This document shows positions 25,367 through 33,541 of a DNA stretch of 36,064 nucleotides, in pieces. The notes under the pieces were generated by a model. That model was not told where the DNA came from. It saw nothing but the letters and a program-made list of their open reading frames with translations, and did not search any database. Position 1 is the stretch's first letter. Each line of letters begins with the position of its first letter. The position numbers were made by a program, and so were the translations under genes. This stretch comes from Archaeoglobus sp. UBA234. Its GTDB lineage: Archaea; Halobacteriota; Archaeoglobi; Archaeoglobales; Archaeoglobaceae. The stretch spans positions 72,802 to 108,865 of the forward strand of contig DACH01000019.1 in the NCBI GenBank assembly GCA_002494625.1. The letters are read 5' to 3'.

Positions 25367-26146
25367 ATGAATGTATATACCCTTCCGCCACCGAACAGAC
25401 TAAAGAGGATTTTATTTCCAGCAAAGCCGAGATTCTATCTGATAACTATGGCAGCTCTCCTTCTGTTCTTCACAGGAATCATGAGTGTTTACCTTGCCAT
25501 TCCTCTAATAGCCTTGATTGTTCTAACGAGAAACAGAACAGTCTTCCTAACTAAAAACTTCGGTATGTCTGTGGGAACTGTGATAATTCCGCTGACAACT
25601 CTACTGCTGTTCTCACTGACTGGAATGTGCTTCAACATTGAACCAGAGCACAGCTACCAATGGATAGACAGAGCATATTACATAACGAAAGCATACTATC
25701 CTAACCTCCTCGAGGAACTGCAGACAAAACTAACTGGCTTAACTTCAGCATTTTTCGTAAGCCTAATCATAGCATGGCTCCTTGTATCAACAGACGAACT
25801 AAATGTTTACATCCCAGTAAGAACAGCGGTAATCCTAATGCTGATAGTGTTCGCAATATTCATGCACAACAAATATGTTATCCACCCAATAAACCTCGCA
25901 CTAATGCTGTTTCTCGGATTGCTTGTAGTAGATAGCTATACCGCTCTCACCTTAGCAAAAAAACATCCGGACATCAAGTATGTGGTAGGAGGTGCAGGGC
26001 TTGAAGATGCAATAATCATGGTTTACTCCATACTCGGATCCGCTGTTGCAATCCTTGTAAGAAACTATGGTGACTTCGAACCGAGATACCCGTTCACATT
26101 GGTAAATGAGCTAATTAGCATCGCTACGACTTATATTCACACTTAA
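25367..26146 (+). CDS. Multi-spanning membrane protein of the surface module
   Basis: A 259-residue integral membrane protein with about seven hydrophobic segments. Segments include FYLITMAALLLFFTGIMSVY (about 22-41), LAIPLIALIVL, MSVGTVIIPLTTLLLFSL, SAFFVSLIIAWLLV, TAVILMLIVFAIFM, LALMLFLGLLVVDSY and IIMVYSILGSAVAILV. A soluble loop with Tyr and Trp (SYQWIDRAYYITKAYYP) lies between the third and fourth. No transporter motif is recognised. The ribosome binding site AAAGGAGGT (25352-25360) fixes the start at ATG 25367, not at the earlier in-frame codon 25340. It precedes the adhesin and shares an operator motif with it. It could be an assembly platform for a pilus or a virion membrane protein; this is inference. 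Confidence 0.85.
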   Translation: MNVYTLPPPNRLKRILFPAKPRFYLITMAALLLFFTGIMSVYLAIPLIALIVLTRNRTVFLTKNFGMSVGTVIIPLTTLLLFSLTGMCFNIEPEHSYQWIDRAYYITKAYYPNLLEELQTKLTGLTSAFFVSLIIAWLLVSTDELNVYIPVRTAVILMLIVFAIFMHNKYVIHPINLALMLFLGLLVVDSYTALTLAKKHPDIKYVVGGAGLEDAIIMVYSILGSAVAILVRNYGDFEPRYPFTLVNELISIATTYIHT

Positions 26147-26180
26147 TCTTCCGCTTTTCAGCTCCATCTTTTCCCCTCAT
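26147..26180 (+). terminator. T-rich terminator after the membrane-protein gene
   Basis: T- and pyrimidine-rich sequence follows the stop, including CCCCTCATATTTTTTTGG near 26174-26190. It fits archaeal oligo-T termination. Confidence 0.35.
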
Positions 26181-26218
26181 ATTTTTTTGGTTGATATTTT
26201 TGATTAGCTTCATCCCTT

Positions 26219-26247
26219 AATTCTCATTCTTTTCAAAATTGAGAATT
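26219..26247. repeat. Inverted repeat upstream of the adhesin gene
   Basis: AATTCTCA (26219-26226) and TGAGAATT (26240-26247) form an 8-base perfect inverted repeat. It lies just before the second copy of the TTATACAA operator motif and may be part of the same control region. Confidence 0.45.
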
Positions 26248-26252
26248 CAAGA

Positions 26253-26270
26253 TTATACAACCTTATACAA
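26253..26270. promoter_or_regulatory. Second copy of the operator motif
   Basis: TTATACAACCTTATACAA is a direct repeat of TTATACAA with CC between; read on the other strand it is TTGTATAAGGTTGTATAA, differing at a few bases from the palindrome at 25178-25193. It is about 40 nt before the adhesin TATA box. Confidence 0.55.
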
Positions 26271-26303
26271 TCCTAACTAATCTCAACAAACATACTATAT
26301 AAC

Positions 26304-26319
26304 ATAATATTTATATATC
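26304..26319 (+). promoter_or_regulatory. TATA box of the adhesin gene
   Basis: ATAATATTTATATATC is centred about 26 nt before the ATG at 26340, with no ribosome binding site between. A leaderless transcript is expected. Confidence 0.55.
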
Positions 26320-26339
26320 AACATACCACATTAGGAAAC

Positions 26340-29300
26340 ATGAATGAGCTGAGAAGCATAAGGTTGCTAATACGGTTGTGGGCAATTCTAACCTTAGTGC
26401 TAAGCCTACTACTCTTAATAGGGGTTACAGCGAAAGCAGAGATTGTAAACCCACCACTTAGTAGTGATTCCAACCTTGTAATCAAGGTCAGCTTTGATGA
26501 TACCATGCAGAATATAAAAGACAAATACAGCTTTGAATCTGATTTTGAAGGCTGGCAGAAATATACCTACGTGGGCTATATTTATGCAGGAGCCTCAGTT
26601 ACAAGGGTAACTTCCTGGAGCACTGATGGGAGCTACTCTGTCCAGTTAAATGCCTGGAGGCAATATTACGTCTATGATACCATAGCCAAGATTTACAAAA
26701 ACGATATAGTAGGTTTTGTGAGCAAATTCGAGTTCGATGTATCTTTAAGTTTCTCAGGAATTTCTGCTAACAGATATTTCCAGGTAAAAGTAAACGGAAA
26801 TGTGGTCTATGAGCAAAGAAATGCAGGGGTTTATCATGTGGTCATTGATGTTAACAGCAACAATCCGACGATAGAGTTACTGGTTTATGCTACCGGGAGC
26901 TCCACCTCCGCAACCGCCAAAATAGACAACATAAAAATGTATTTCGTTAAGGATGAAGCCGGAACTGTGGATCATGGACAAATTGTAGGTTCAGTAACTC
27001 AAGGCGATGGACTCTATGGCTACTCATTAGATATGGATGGCTCGAATTATGTTGAAATAACCCCTCTATCAGACTATTTCAGTGGGAGCTACACAATTCT
27101 ATTCTGGGCATCAGATGAAAGAACCAACAAGGGAACACATGATCCGAGGGGTTTATTCGAAGCAAGGAACACCGCAACAGGAGAGTATATCAGGCTCTTC
27201 TCAAGCAACGGTTACCGCATTGAATGGGATAAGCTCCCCGGCGAAATAGGGAATATTGGATACGATAATGCTTTTCCAGATACAGATATCCATCTTATCG
27301 CTGTAACCTTCGATAAATCTACCAATACAGCTAAACTCTTTGTTGATGGAATACTGGTTGCCACAAAAAATGTAGACATGAGCCTTTCTGGTGTAGATAG
27401 AATCAGGCTTTCAGCTTACCACACGAAACTCTGGATTGGAAAGTTTGATGAATTCAGGCTCTATACACGAGCATTGAGCGATTCAGAAGTAAAATCAGTC
27501 ACCGAAGCCATGAGGCTACTCATTTACGATGAACTAACCCTAAGTAAGATTTCCGCCACAGCGAACGCAATATCTGGTTCCAGTACCTATCCATTCCAGA
27601 TTGACATCGATAACGAAGCAATTCTGTTCTACAATCAGATACCCTCTGATGGCATATATAAGGTTGAAGCCTTCTCGGATGATTACTACAAAAGAACTCT
27701 TAACCTCCAAACTCAGGAAATGGTCAAATATAAGGTATTCTTGATTTCAAAGTCATCTCCTGAAGCGATAAGTGTTCCAATCACCATAAATGACCTCTAC
27801 GACCAATATCCCGATAAAACCCAGCTCTCATATATCATAAAGAAGGATTTCAATGAAGGCGGGAGTCTTGTCAGGTATAAGATTACAGAAGGCAACTTTG
27901 ACGCAAGCGGAAAAGCTTATGTAATGCTTCAGAACAACGCTCAGTATTACCTTGAAATCTATTATCAGGGAGAGCTCATCCATGAAACACCATTTACCGC
28001 AGATTCAAATGGATACACCGTTATACTCGATGACGCTCCGGAACTTGTGGTAACTGATATTATTCCACCGAGTGAGATTGCCTTGAGACAGGACAATGTT
28101 ATAACTGTGGTTGTTCAGAATACAGGAGAGCTAAATGCTGACACATTCACAGTTTTACTCCAAGCTAATGGACAGACAATAGGCTCAACAAGATTCTCAC
28201 TTACAGCGGGAGACACAAAGACGGTTAATTTTGTGTGGAGACCTACCACAATAGGCACATATGACCTTACAGCAACAGTTGATGTAAACAACGAAGTAAA
28301 GGAGAAGAACGAAAACAATAATGCAAGGACTGAATCAGTAACAGTATATGCTCCTGATTTGATAGTGGAGGCTATTAACACACCTTCAAACATCGTTCTC
28401 GGAGAGGATAACTCAATTAGCGTAACAGTAAGAAATACAGGAAACAAAATAGCAAACAATTTCAATGTCAAGCTGGAGGCTAATGGCAACTTAATCGGCA
28501 CGAAATCGGTTTCAAGTCTTTCAGCAGGCTCATTAACTGCGGTTAGTTTTACATGGGTTCCATCTTCAACCGGTAGCTTTACTCTTACCGCAACCGTGGA
28601 TCCAGAAGATAGCATATTGGAGAACGATGAGAACAACAACGCTTTATCAATCTCCGCAACGGTTGTAGCTCCGGATCTGACAGTGACCAATCTAATTTTG
28701 CCACAGAACATCGTAATAGGGGAGAACAACTTGATTACTGTTGAGATAAAGAACAACGGAGATTATCACGCTACAAACATCCCGCTTGAAGTTAAGGCAA
28801 ATGGACAGACAATAGGCTCAGCAGTAATATCTGCTCTTGCTGTCGGTTCAACCACCACAGTCGATATAACATGGAAGCCAACGAGTGCGGGTAGTCATAC
28901 AATAACAGCAACAGTGGATCCCGGAAACAGCATAAAAGAACACAACGAGAATAACAATGAATACAGCTCAGTTGTTGAGGTTCTTGCACCTGATCTAACC
29001 ATAAGCAATATCGTCACCCCACAAACACCAATTCTCGGACAGTCAGAGCAAATCACAGTCTATGTTAAAAATGAGGGAACATATCATGCACAGAACATTG
29101 AGGTTAGACTTTACATAAACGATGTTCTTGAGGGGAGTCAGACAGTAACCATCCTCGACTCAGGACAGGAAGACAGCATAGTATTCTCATGGACACCTGA
29201 AGAGGTAGGCGTGATAAACATCAGAGCGGAAGTTGATCCTCTCAACTCAATTACTGAGTCAAATGAAGGAAATAACACGAAAACAGAAACGGTAAATTCC

Positions 29301-31718
29301 CTTGCTCCCGATCTAACAATAACAAACTTTGAAGTGCCAGAAAACATAGTTATTGGAAACAGTTACCAGCTAAACATCACCCTCGAGAACAAGGGAAGCT
29401 ATCAAGCAAGTAATTTCAAGGTGGTTGTCAAGGAAGGTGAGCATGTAATCAGGCAGGAAGTGATCTCCAGTATTCAGGCGGGAGAGAGCATTACTCTCGC
29501 AGTTACTTACTCACCATCAAGCTCAGGAGATGTCAGTTTCTCAGCCATTGCCGATTCTGAGGATACAGTAGTTGAGTCAAATGAGAGCAATAACAGTATT
29601 GATGTGACAAGGACTGTTTACGCCCCCGACCTAATCCTTGAATCTGTAAACTCAGAAGGTGTTCTAACAGAACAAGGCTATACAATCAACATCACAGTGA
29701 GGAATGCAGGAAACTACGCTGTTGGAGGATTCAGGGTTGAACTCACAGAGAACGGAGAGAGCATAGGAGAGAAATACATCTCCTCTCTTAATGCGGGTGA
29801 GAGCATTGTTGAGAGTATAACCTTCTACCCGTCAGTAGGTAGCCATACAGTAATCGCAACTGTGGATCCTGAGAACAGCATACTGGAGTCAAACGAAGAC
29901 AACAACGAAATGAGCTACACATTCTCGGTTGATGGAGTGGATCTGAGACCTGTTTCAATTGAGGTTGAAAGCTCAATCAATCTCGGAGAGAGTGCAGAAG
30001 TCATTGTTAACATTGAGAATCTCGGGAACATCAACCCCAATAATTGGACTGTCATACTGTGGGAAGAGGATAAGATGGTTGCCAGCACAACATCAAACCA
30101 GACAGCTGTAAAGCTAAACTATACACCAACAGTAAGGGGAACTTACATATTGACAGCAGAGGTTGTATCTAACGGTGTAGAGGATTATAACCCAACAAAC
30201 AACAAGATGTTCGCCGAAGTGACGGTTGTTTCTCCCGATCTTACTGTAACTCTATCCACACCCTCAACTGTTGATGAAGGAAAGAGCTTCACGGTTACAG
30301 CGGTGGTTATAAATCAGGGAGATGTTAAAGCTCAAAACTTTGATTTAACAGTTGCATACAACGGAAATGAGCAGAAGAAGATGGCATTAACGGTAGAACC
30401 CTCTCAAACTCTCAGATACTCCTTCACATTCACCGCAAGTAGAGATTGGACAACCGTAGTAGCGGTAGTTGACCCAGATGACAGAGTGAGTGAATTCGAG
30501 GAGGACAACAACAGAGCTGAAGCATCAATGAAAGTGAGGTATGCAGAGCTGAATATCTGGATCGATGCATCAAGCTATGCGGTACTGAATTCACCGGTGA
30601 ACATAAAAGTGGGTATCTCAAATGCAGGAGACCTTTCAGGAACAGGCACGATAACAGTTACAGCCAATGGCGAAACCCTCGGATCCAAGGGTATAGCAGT
30701 GGAGCCGGGTGAGGTTGAACACTACTACTATTCTTACACACCCAAGCCAGAGGACTATTCAAGGGGAGACAAGTTTACGGTGGTAGCAAACCTTGAAAGT
30801 GATTCTGGAGATGACTCAGATATGCAGTTTATCAGGGTTTTAGCTCCAGATCTACGAGTTATGGATATAGAGACTCCAGCAGTCCTCAAACTCGGTGAAG
30901 AGCATATAATCAGCGTCAGCGTGGAGAACGCAGGAGACTACAGAGCTGAGAATATAAAGGTAAAACTCTATGTCAACGGCACTCTGATTGGAGAAAAAGA
31001 AATAGATAGCCTTGAACAATACGAAAACAGAAGTGTAAGCTTCAAGTGGATCCCAGAAACCACGGGAACATTCAACATCGAGGCAGTAGTGGATGAGGAT
31101 AACAAGATAGCTGAATGGGATGAGGACAACAATAAGATGATCACAACCACAGTAAAAGCCCCCGATCTGGTTATAACAAACTATTCAGTCCCAGAAGACA
31201 TGGCTCAATACAGCACATACACCATAGAGGTCTCAGTAGAGAATCAGGGAACAGTTGATGCGGATAGATTTGTAATATCACTCAATGACAGCTATTCAAC
31301 CAAAACTCAGGAAATAAATCTTTCAGCAGGCGAGATTAAATTGCTGAACTTCACCTACACACCAATGAAAAACGGAACGATAAACTTCAGTATAACCTTA
31401 GACATTGAAAACGAAATCAGCGAATTGGATGAGGAGAATAACATAGTTAACTTCTCAACTTTCGTAAAGGGACCAGAGAAAAATGTTACTGTATCTGCTA
31501 ATGCTCCACCAAGTGTAAGTGAAACCACCCTGAAAACAGTTGGGTGGGGGATGTGGATAGGCTACGGTATTTCAGCGGTTAGCATAACTTACGGAACAGT
31601 TCAGCTCGCAACAACAGGAGGAGAACTTGGAAGGAGATGGCTTTTCGGAGGTATAGCAGGAGTTATATTGCTGGGAGCAATATCTGTAATTCTTGGAGCG
31701 TTAGGGGGACCGTTCTGA
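26340..31718 (+). CDS. Giant LamG/CARDB adhesin with C-terminal pilin/capsid-like helical hairpin
   Basis: A 1792-residue secreted protein. The signal peptide has core LIRLWAILTLVLSLLLLIGV and likely cleavage after AKA (about residue 33). A beta-rich region (about 45-210) is followed by a LamG/concanavalin-like domain (about 215-395: YSLDMDGSNYVEI, HLIAVTFDKSTNTAKLFVDG, WIGKFDEFRLYTRALSDSEV). Eleven CARDB-type Ig-like repeats of about 95 residues follow from about 565. Most open with APDL and close with an acidic-NNN clasp such as ENDENNN, which suggests Ca binding. The last 63 residues form two hydrophobic helices round a GG/RR turn. They align gap-free with the small protein at 32025. Expected to bind host surface or polysaccharide and be anchored by the helices in membrane, pilus or virion. 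Compare LamG proteins of spindle-shaped thermococcal viruses. Leaderless promoter. Confidence 0.9.
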   Translation: MNELRSIRLLIRLWAILTLVLSLLLLIGVTAKAEIVNPPLSSDSNLVIKVSFDDTMQNIKDKYSFESDFEGWQKYTYVGYIYAGASVTRVTSWSTDGSYSVQLNAWRQYYVYDTIAKIYKNDIVGFVSKFEFDVSLSFSGISANRYFQVKVNGNVVYEQRNAGVYHVVIDVNSNNPTIELLVYATGSSTSATAKIDNIKMYFVKDEAGTVDHGQIVGSVTQGDGLYGYSLDMDGSNYVEITPLSDYFSGSYTILFWASDERTNKGTHDPRGLFEARNTATGEYIRLFSSNGYRIEWDKLPGEIGNIGYDNAFPDTDIHLIAVTFDKSTNTAKLFVDGILVATKNVDMSLSGVDRIRLSAYHTKLWIGKFDEFRLYTRALSDSEVKSVTEAMRLLIYDELTLSKISATANAISGSSTYPFQIDIDNEAILFYNQIPSDGIYKVEAFSDDYYKRTLNLQTQEMVKYKVFLISKSSPEAISVPITINDLYDQYPDKTQLSYIIKKDFNEGGSLVRYKITEGNFDASGKAYVMLQNNAQYYLEIYYQGELIHETPFTADSNGYTVILDDAPELVVTDIIPPSEIALRQDNVITVVVQNTGELNADTFTVLLQANGQTIGSTRFSLTAGDTKTVNFVWRPTTIGTYDLTATVDVNNEVKEKNENNNARTESVTVYAPDLIVEAINTPSNIVLGEDNSISVTVRNTGNKIANNFNVKLEANGNLIGTKSVSSLSAGSLTAVSFTWVPSSTGSFTLTATVDPEDSILENDENNNALSISATVVAPDLTVTNLILPQNIVIGENNLITVEIKNNGDYHATNIPLEVKANGQTIGSAVISALAVGSTTTVDITWKPTSAGSHTITATVDPGNSIKEHNENNNEYSSVVEVLAPDLTISNIVTPQTPILGQSEQITVYVKNEGTYHAQNIEVRLYINDVLEGSQTVTILDSGQEDSIVFSWTPEEVGVINIRAEVDPLNSITESNEGNNTKTETVNSLAPDLTITNFEVPENIVIGNSYQLNITLENKGSYQASNFKVVVKEGEHVIRQEVISSIQAGESITLAVTYSPSSSGDVSFSAIADSEDTVVESNESNNSIDVTRTVYAPDLILESVNSEGVLTEQGYTINITVRNAGNYAVGGFRVELTENGESIGEKYISSLNAGESIVESITFYPSVGSHTVIATVDPENSILESNEDNNEMSYTFSVDGVDLRPVSIEVESSINLGESAEVIVNIENLGNINPNNWTVILWEEDKMVASTTSNQTAVKLNYTPTVRGTYILTAEVVSNGVEDYNPTNNKMFAEVTVVSPDLTVTLSTPSTVDEGKSFTVTAVVINQGDVKAQNFDLTVAYNGNEQKKMALTVEPSQTLRYSFTFTASRDWTTVVAVVDPDDRVSEFEEDNNRAEASMKVRYAELNIWIDASSYAVLNSPVNIKVGISNAGDLSGTGTITVTANGETLGSKGIAVEPGEVEHYYYSYTPKPEDYSRGDKFTVVANLESDSGDDSDMQFIRVLAPDLRVMDIETPAVLKLGEEHIISVSVENAGDYRAENIKVKLYVNGTLIGEKEIDSLEQYENRSVSFKWIPETTGTFNIEAVVDEDNKIAEWDEDNNKMITTTVKAPDLVITNYSVPEDMAQYSTYTIEVSVENQGTVDADRFVISLNDSYSTKTQEINLSAGEIKLLNFTYTPMKNGTINFSITLDIENEISELDEENNIVNFSTFVKGPEKNVTVSANAPPSVSETTLKTVGWGMWIGYGISAVSITYGTVQLATTGGELGRRWLFGGIAGVILLGAISVILGALGGPF

Positions 31719-31737
31719 CACTCTTCCAATGCAACAT

Positions 31738-31908
31738 TTACTTCAATTTTTTAAACTCTACTACCAACAAATTTTTTTCTTTATCCAGGTAAAAGACTGC
31801 CTTATCTCCTTCTTCTACATTAAGAATTTCTCTTATATCCTTAGGGATCGTAAGCTTCCCCCCAGATGTAACCTTAGATATATTGATCACCTCAAGACCG
31901 TCCACCAT
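31738..31908 (-). CDS. Small SpoVT/AbrB-type regulator
   Basis: A 56-residue swapped-hairpin AbrB protein: MVDGLEVINISKVTSGGKLT, then IPKDIREILNVEEGDKAVFY and KNLLVVEFKKL. The GGKLTIPKDIREIL and EEGDKAVFY blocks are the AbrB hallmark, so it should bind DNA as a dimer. It lies on the minus strand between the adhesin and the pilin-like gene and is divergent from the latter. A TATA box TTTAAATA (31931-31938) sits about 26 nt before the ATG, so the message is leaderless. The gene is short and easy to miss; an antisense frame at 31729-31980 is not real. It probably controls the surface genes or itself. No toxin partner is next to it. Confidence 0.88.
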   Translation of the reverse strand: MVDGLEVINISKVTSGGKLTIPKDIREILNVEEGDKAVFYLDKEKNLLVVEFKKLK

Positions 31909-31930
31909 ACAATTAGAGAGGATCCACTGT

Positions 31931-32003
31931 TATTTAAAGCTTTTTTTAATTTTAAAAATCGAAATGACTTTTCCGACTAAAAAATTTAGAAAATCTTAAA
32001 TAT
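31931..32003. promoter_or_regulatory. Divergent promoter pair for the AbrB-like and pilin-like genes
   Basis: TTTAAATA on the minus strand (31931-31938) serves 31908, and CTTAAATAT on the plus strand (31995-32003) serves 32025. Both are centred 26 nt from their start codons. An AbrB protein binding between them could control both. Confidence 0.5.
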
Positions 32004-32024
32004 CCTAATGTGCTTTTTCATATC

Positions 32025-32387
32025 ATGGTAAAAAATCTGATAGAAAGAATCAAAGGTTTGAAAAACAAGGTATTATGGGAACTGTTTATTGCCATCGCTT
32101 TCGGGTTTACAGCGATCTCGAGAGCAAAAGCTCAAACTGAGATAAGCATAGAGCCACAGGCTCCAACAGAGGTTGCACAGGGCTTTACAACAGTCGTTGG
32201 ATGGGGTTACTGGATTGCCTGGATAGCTGTATTTGGTGTAACAGTCTTTGGAGCAATAAATGTAGCAAGAGGAGATACTGAAGGAGGCAAGAAATATCTC
32301 ATTGGAGGACTAATTGCGGCGATTATTCTCGGTGCCCTGACTGCCATACTAAACGCTCTATCAGGAGGAAAAGTTACCTTCAGCTAA
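32025..32387 (+). CDS. Small two-helix membrane protein, pilin- or capsid-like
   Basis: A 120-residue precursor. A basic start (MVKNLIERIKGLKNK) and hydrophobic core LWELFIAIAFGFTAI are followed by likely cleavage after AKA (about residue 36), leaving about 84 residues. The mature part has helix 1 VVGWGYWIAWIAVFGVTVFG, a turn with charged ARGDTEGGKK, and helix 2 LIGGLIAAIILGALTAIL. The two-helix hairpin with a basic turn is the plan of VirB2/TrbC-type pilins, including archaeal DNA-import (Ted) pili, and also of the major capsid protein of spindle-shaped archaeal viruses. I cannot tell which. Leaderless ATG at 32025 (a GTG at 32010 lies before the predicted transcription start). A strong T-rich terminator follows, as expected for an abundant protein. 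Confidence 0.85.
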   Translation: MVKNLIERIKGLKNKVLWELFIAIAFGFTAISRAKAQTEISIEPQAPTEVAQGFTTVVGWGYWIAWIAVFGVTVFGAINVARGDTEGGKKYLIGGLIAAIILGALTAILNALSGGKVTFS

Positions 32388-32440
32388 GTTAACTTGTTAA
32401 CTTGTTTTTTGATTTTTTAGTTTTCTTATCTTTTTTACAC
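32388..32440 (+). terminator. Strong T-rich terminator with tandem TTAACTTG
   Basis: After the stop, TTAACTTG occurs twice in tandem (about 32389-32404) and is followed by TTTTTTGATTTTTTAG and more T-runs to about 32437. It should end the pilin-like transcript efficiently. Confidence 0.6.
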
Positions 32441-32465
32441 TCTGATTCTTCGTAATACTACCGTT

Positions 32466-32496
32466 CTATCCCCCACCGCCCCAGCGGAGGTGATAG
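32466..32496 (+). promoter_or_regulatory. Hairpin enclosing the Shine-Dalgarno of the 32498 gene
   Basis: CTATC (32466-32470) pairs with GATAG (32492-32496); CC with GG and CCGC with GCGG close it, with small internal loops and loop CCCA. The ribosome binding site GGAGGTGAT is in the 3' arm, directly before ATG 32498. Confidence 0.6.
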
Positions 32497-32497
32497 T

Positions 32498-33160
32498 ATG
32501 ATGGATGTTGGAGTTTCATACAACCCTTCAGCAAAATACCTCTCTGATGAAACAATCTATGTCCTGCAGATCAACATGAGTATTCCAGACAGAACGGAGA
32601 AGGAAGAAACTATTGATGATTACACTAAGAAAATAAAGCTCGCTTTTCCGAAAGATGTAAGAAAAAGGATACAGGCAATCAGGGCGAGATACAAGAGAGC
32701 AATCCGAAGAAACACAATCAATTTCTATGGGTTGAGATTAGCTGATGAAAAGCTGAAACTAAATGTTGAGAGGCTTGTTCATAACGCTAATGCAGAGTTA
32801 CAAGCCATAGACCCCAGCCTTAGTGCGTGGATGGTAGCATTACCCCTCTCCACAAGAGGAGTTATGGAGACAGAGCTTCGTGAGAAGATTTACTATGCAA
32901 TTCAGTATCAGATTTACACGAGAGTACTTGGTAAGATAGACACACTTACTGAAGAGAATGAAGAAGAACTTACTGCGAAAAAGAGGAATGCAATCAAGAG
33001 AGTGTTAGAAGAGTTGAGACAGCTAAACATACTCAAAGACAGAAAGATAGACCTAACAATTGATATGATTGAAAACATGCTCGAAATGAAAGTTTCAGAG
33101 ATTAGGATGAGGATTGATGAGGAACTCAATATGCTGGAGGAGATGATTGAATCCCTATGA
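32498..33160 (+). CDS. Hypothetical helical protein after the pilin-like gene
   Basis: A 220-residue soluble protein, almost entirely helical, with a long charged C-terminal half likely to form a coiled coil (about 145-220). The N-terminus is mixed (DVGVSYNPSAKYLSDETIYV). A segment FPKDVRKRIQAIRARYKRAI is strongly basic and could bind nucleic acid. I do not recognise the family. GGAGGTGAT (32485-32493) precedes ATG 32498; the second codon is also ATG. The site lies in a hairpin. It is downstream of the surface genes and convergent with the HepT-MntA pair (24 nt gap). It may be structural or regulatory; no function can be given. Confidence 0.8.
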   Translation: MMDVGVSYNPSAKYLSDETIYVLQINMSIPDRTEKEETIDDYTKKIKLAFPKDVRKRIQAIRARYKRAIRRNTINFYGLRLADEKLKLNVERLVHNANAELQAIDPSLSAWMVALPLSTRGVMETELREKIYYAIQYQIYTRVLGKIDTLTEENEEELTAKKRNAIKRVLEELRQLNILKDRKIDLTIDMIENMLEMKVSEIRMRIDEELNMLEEMIESL

Positions 33161-33184
33161 AATCCTCATTACTCTTTTTCCACC

Positions 33185-33541
33185 TTAATTGCTTTGATTT
33201 TCTTTCAATTCCATTAGAACCGTTTCTATCTTTGATTTTAGCTCAGGTAATTTCTCTTTTACGACTTTCCAGACGATTTCGTAATCAACGCCAAAGTAGA
33301 AGTGTATGAGTTTATCTCTCATCCTTGCCATATCGCTCCAGGGGATGTCTTCATACTTCTCTCTTAAAAAATCTGGCACTTTTTTAGACGCTTCACCGAT
33401 GACTTCGAGTTTTCTGACTACCGCACTGCTGACCAAATCGTTTTCAACGAAATCCTCGTAGTCCATACCAGCTGTAAACTCCTCTATCTTCTCTATACAG
33501 TCGAGAATGTCCTTTATGTAGAGTCGGTAATCTCTCTTCAT
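33185..33541 (-). CDS. hepT: HEPN toxin of the HepT-MntA system
   Basis: A 118-residue HEPN-fold RNase. The active-site motif RDKLIHFYF (about residues 75-83) fits RX4HXY exactly, including the Tyr that the partner AMPylates in known HepT-MntA pairs. Helical text around it (VRKLEVIGEASKKVPDFLRE, WSDMARM) is typical of HepT. Its ATG overlaps the mntA stop by ATGA (33538-33541), so antitoxin is made first and the two are coupled. Known members cut tRNA or mRNA and act in stability or phage defence; on this element it probably keeps the element in the population or is one more defence gene. All catalytic residues look intact. Confidence 0.93.
   Translation of the reverse strand: MKRDYRLYIKDILDCIEKIEEFTAGMDYEDFVENDLVSSAVVRKLEVIGEASKKVPDFLREKYEDIPWSDMARMRDKLIHFYFGVDYEIVWKVVKEKLPELKSKIETVLMELKENQSN

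Noticed and set aside
28115..31150. Several antisense frames over the CARDB repeats, one of 213 residues
   Set aside because: They mirror the repeated, low-stop composition of the adhesin gene and have no start signals.
26340..31718. Repeated units considered as a CRISPR or DNA repeat array
   Set aside because: The periodicity of about 285 bases is at protein level (CARDB repeats); DNA units are divergent and there are no spacers.
31729..31980. Plus-strand frame of 83 residues after the adhesin
   Set aside because: It is antisense to the AbrB-type gene, which has a family signature and promoter.
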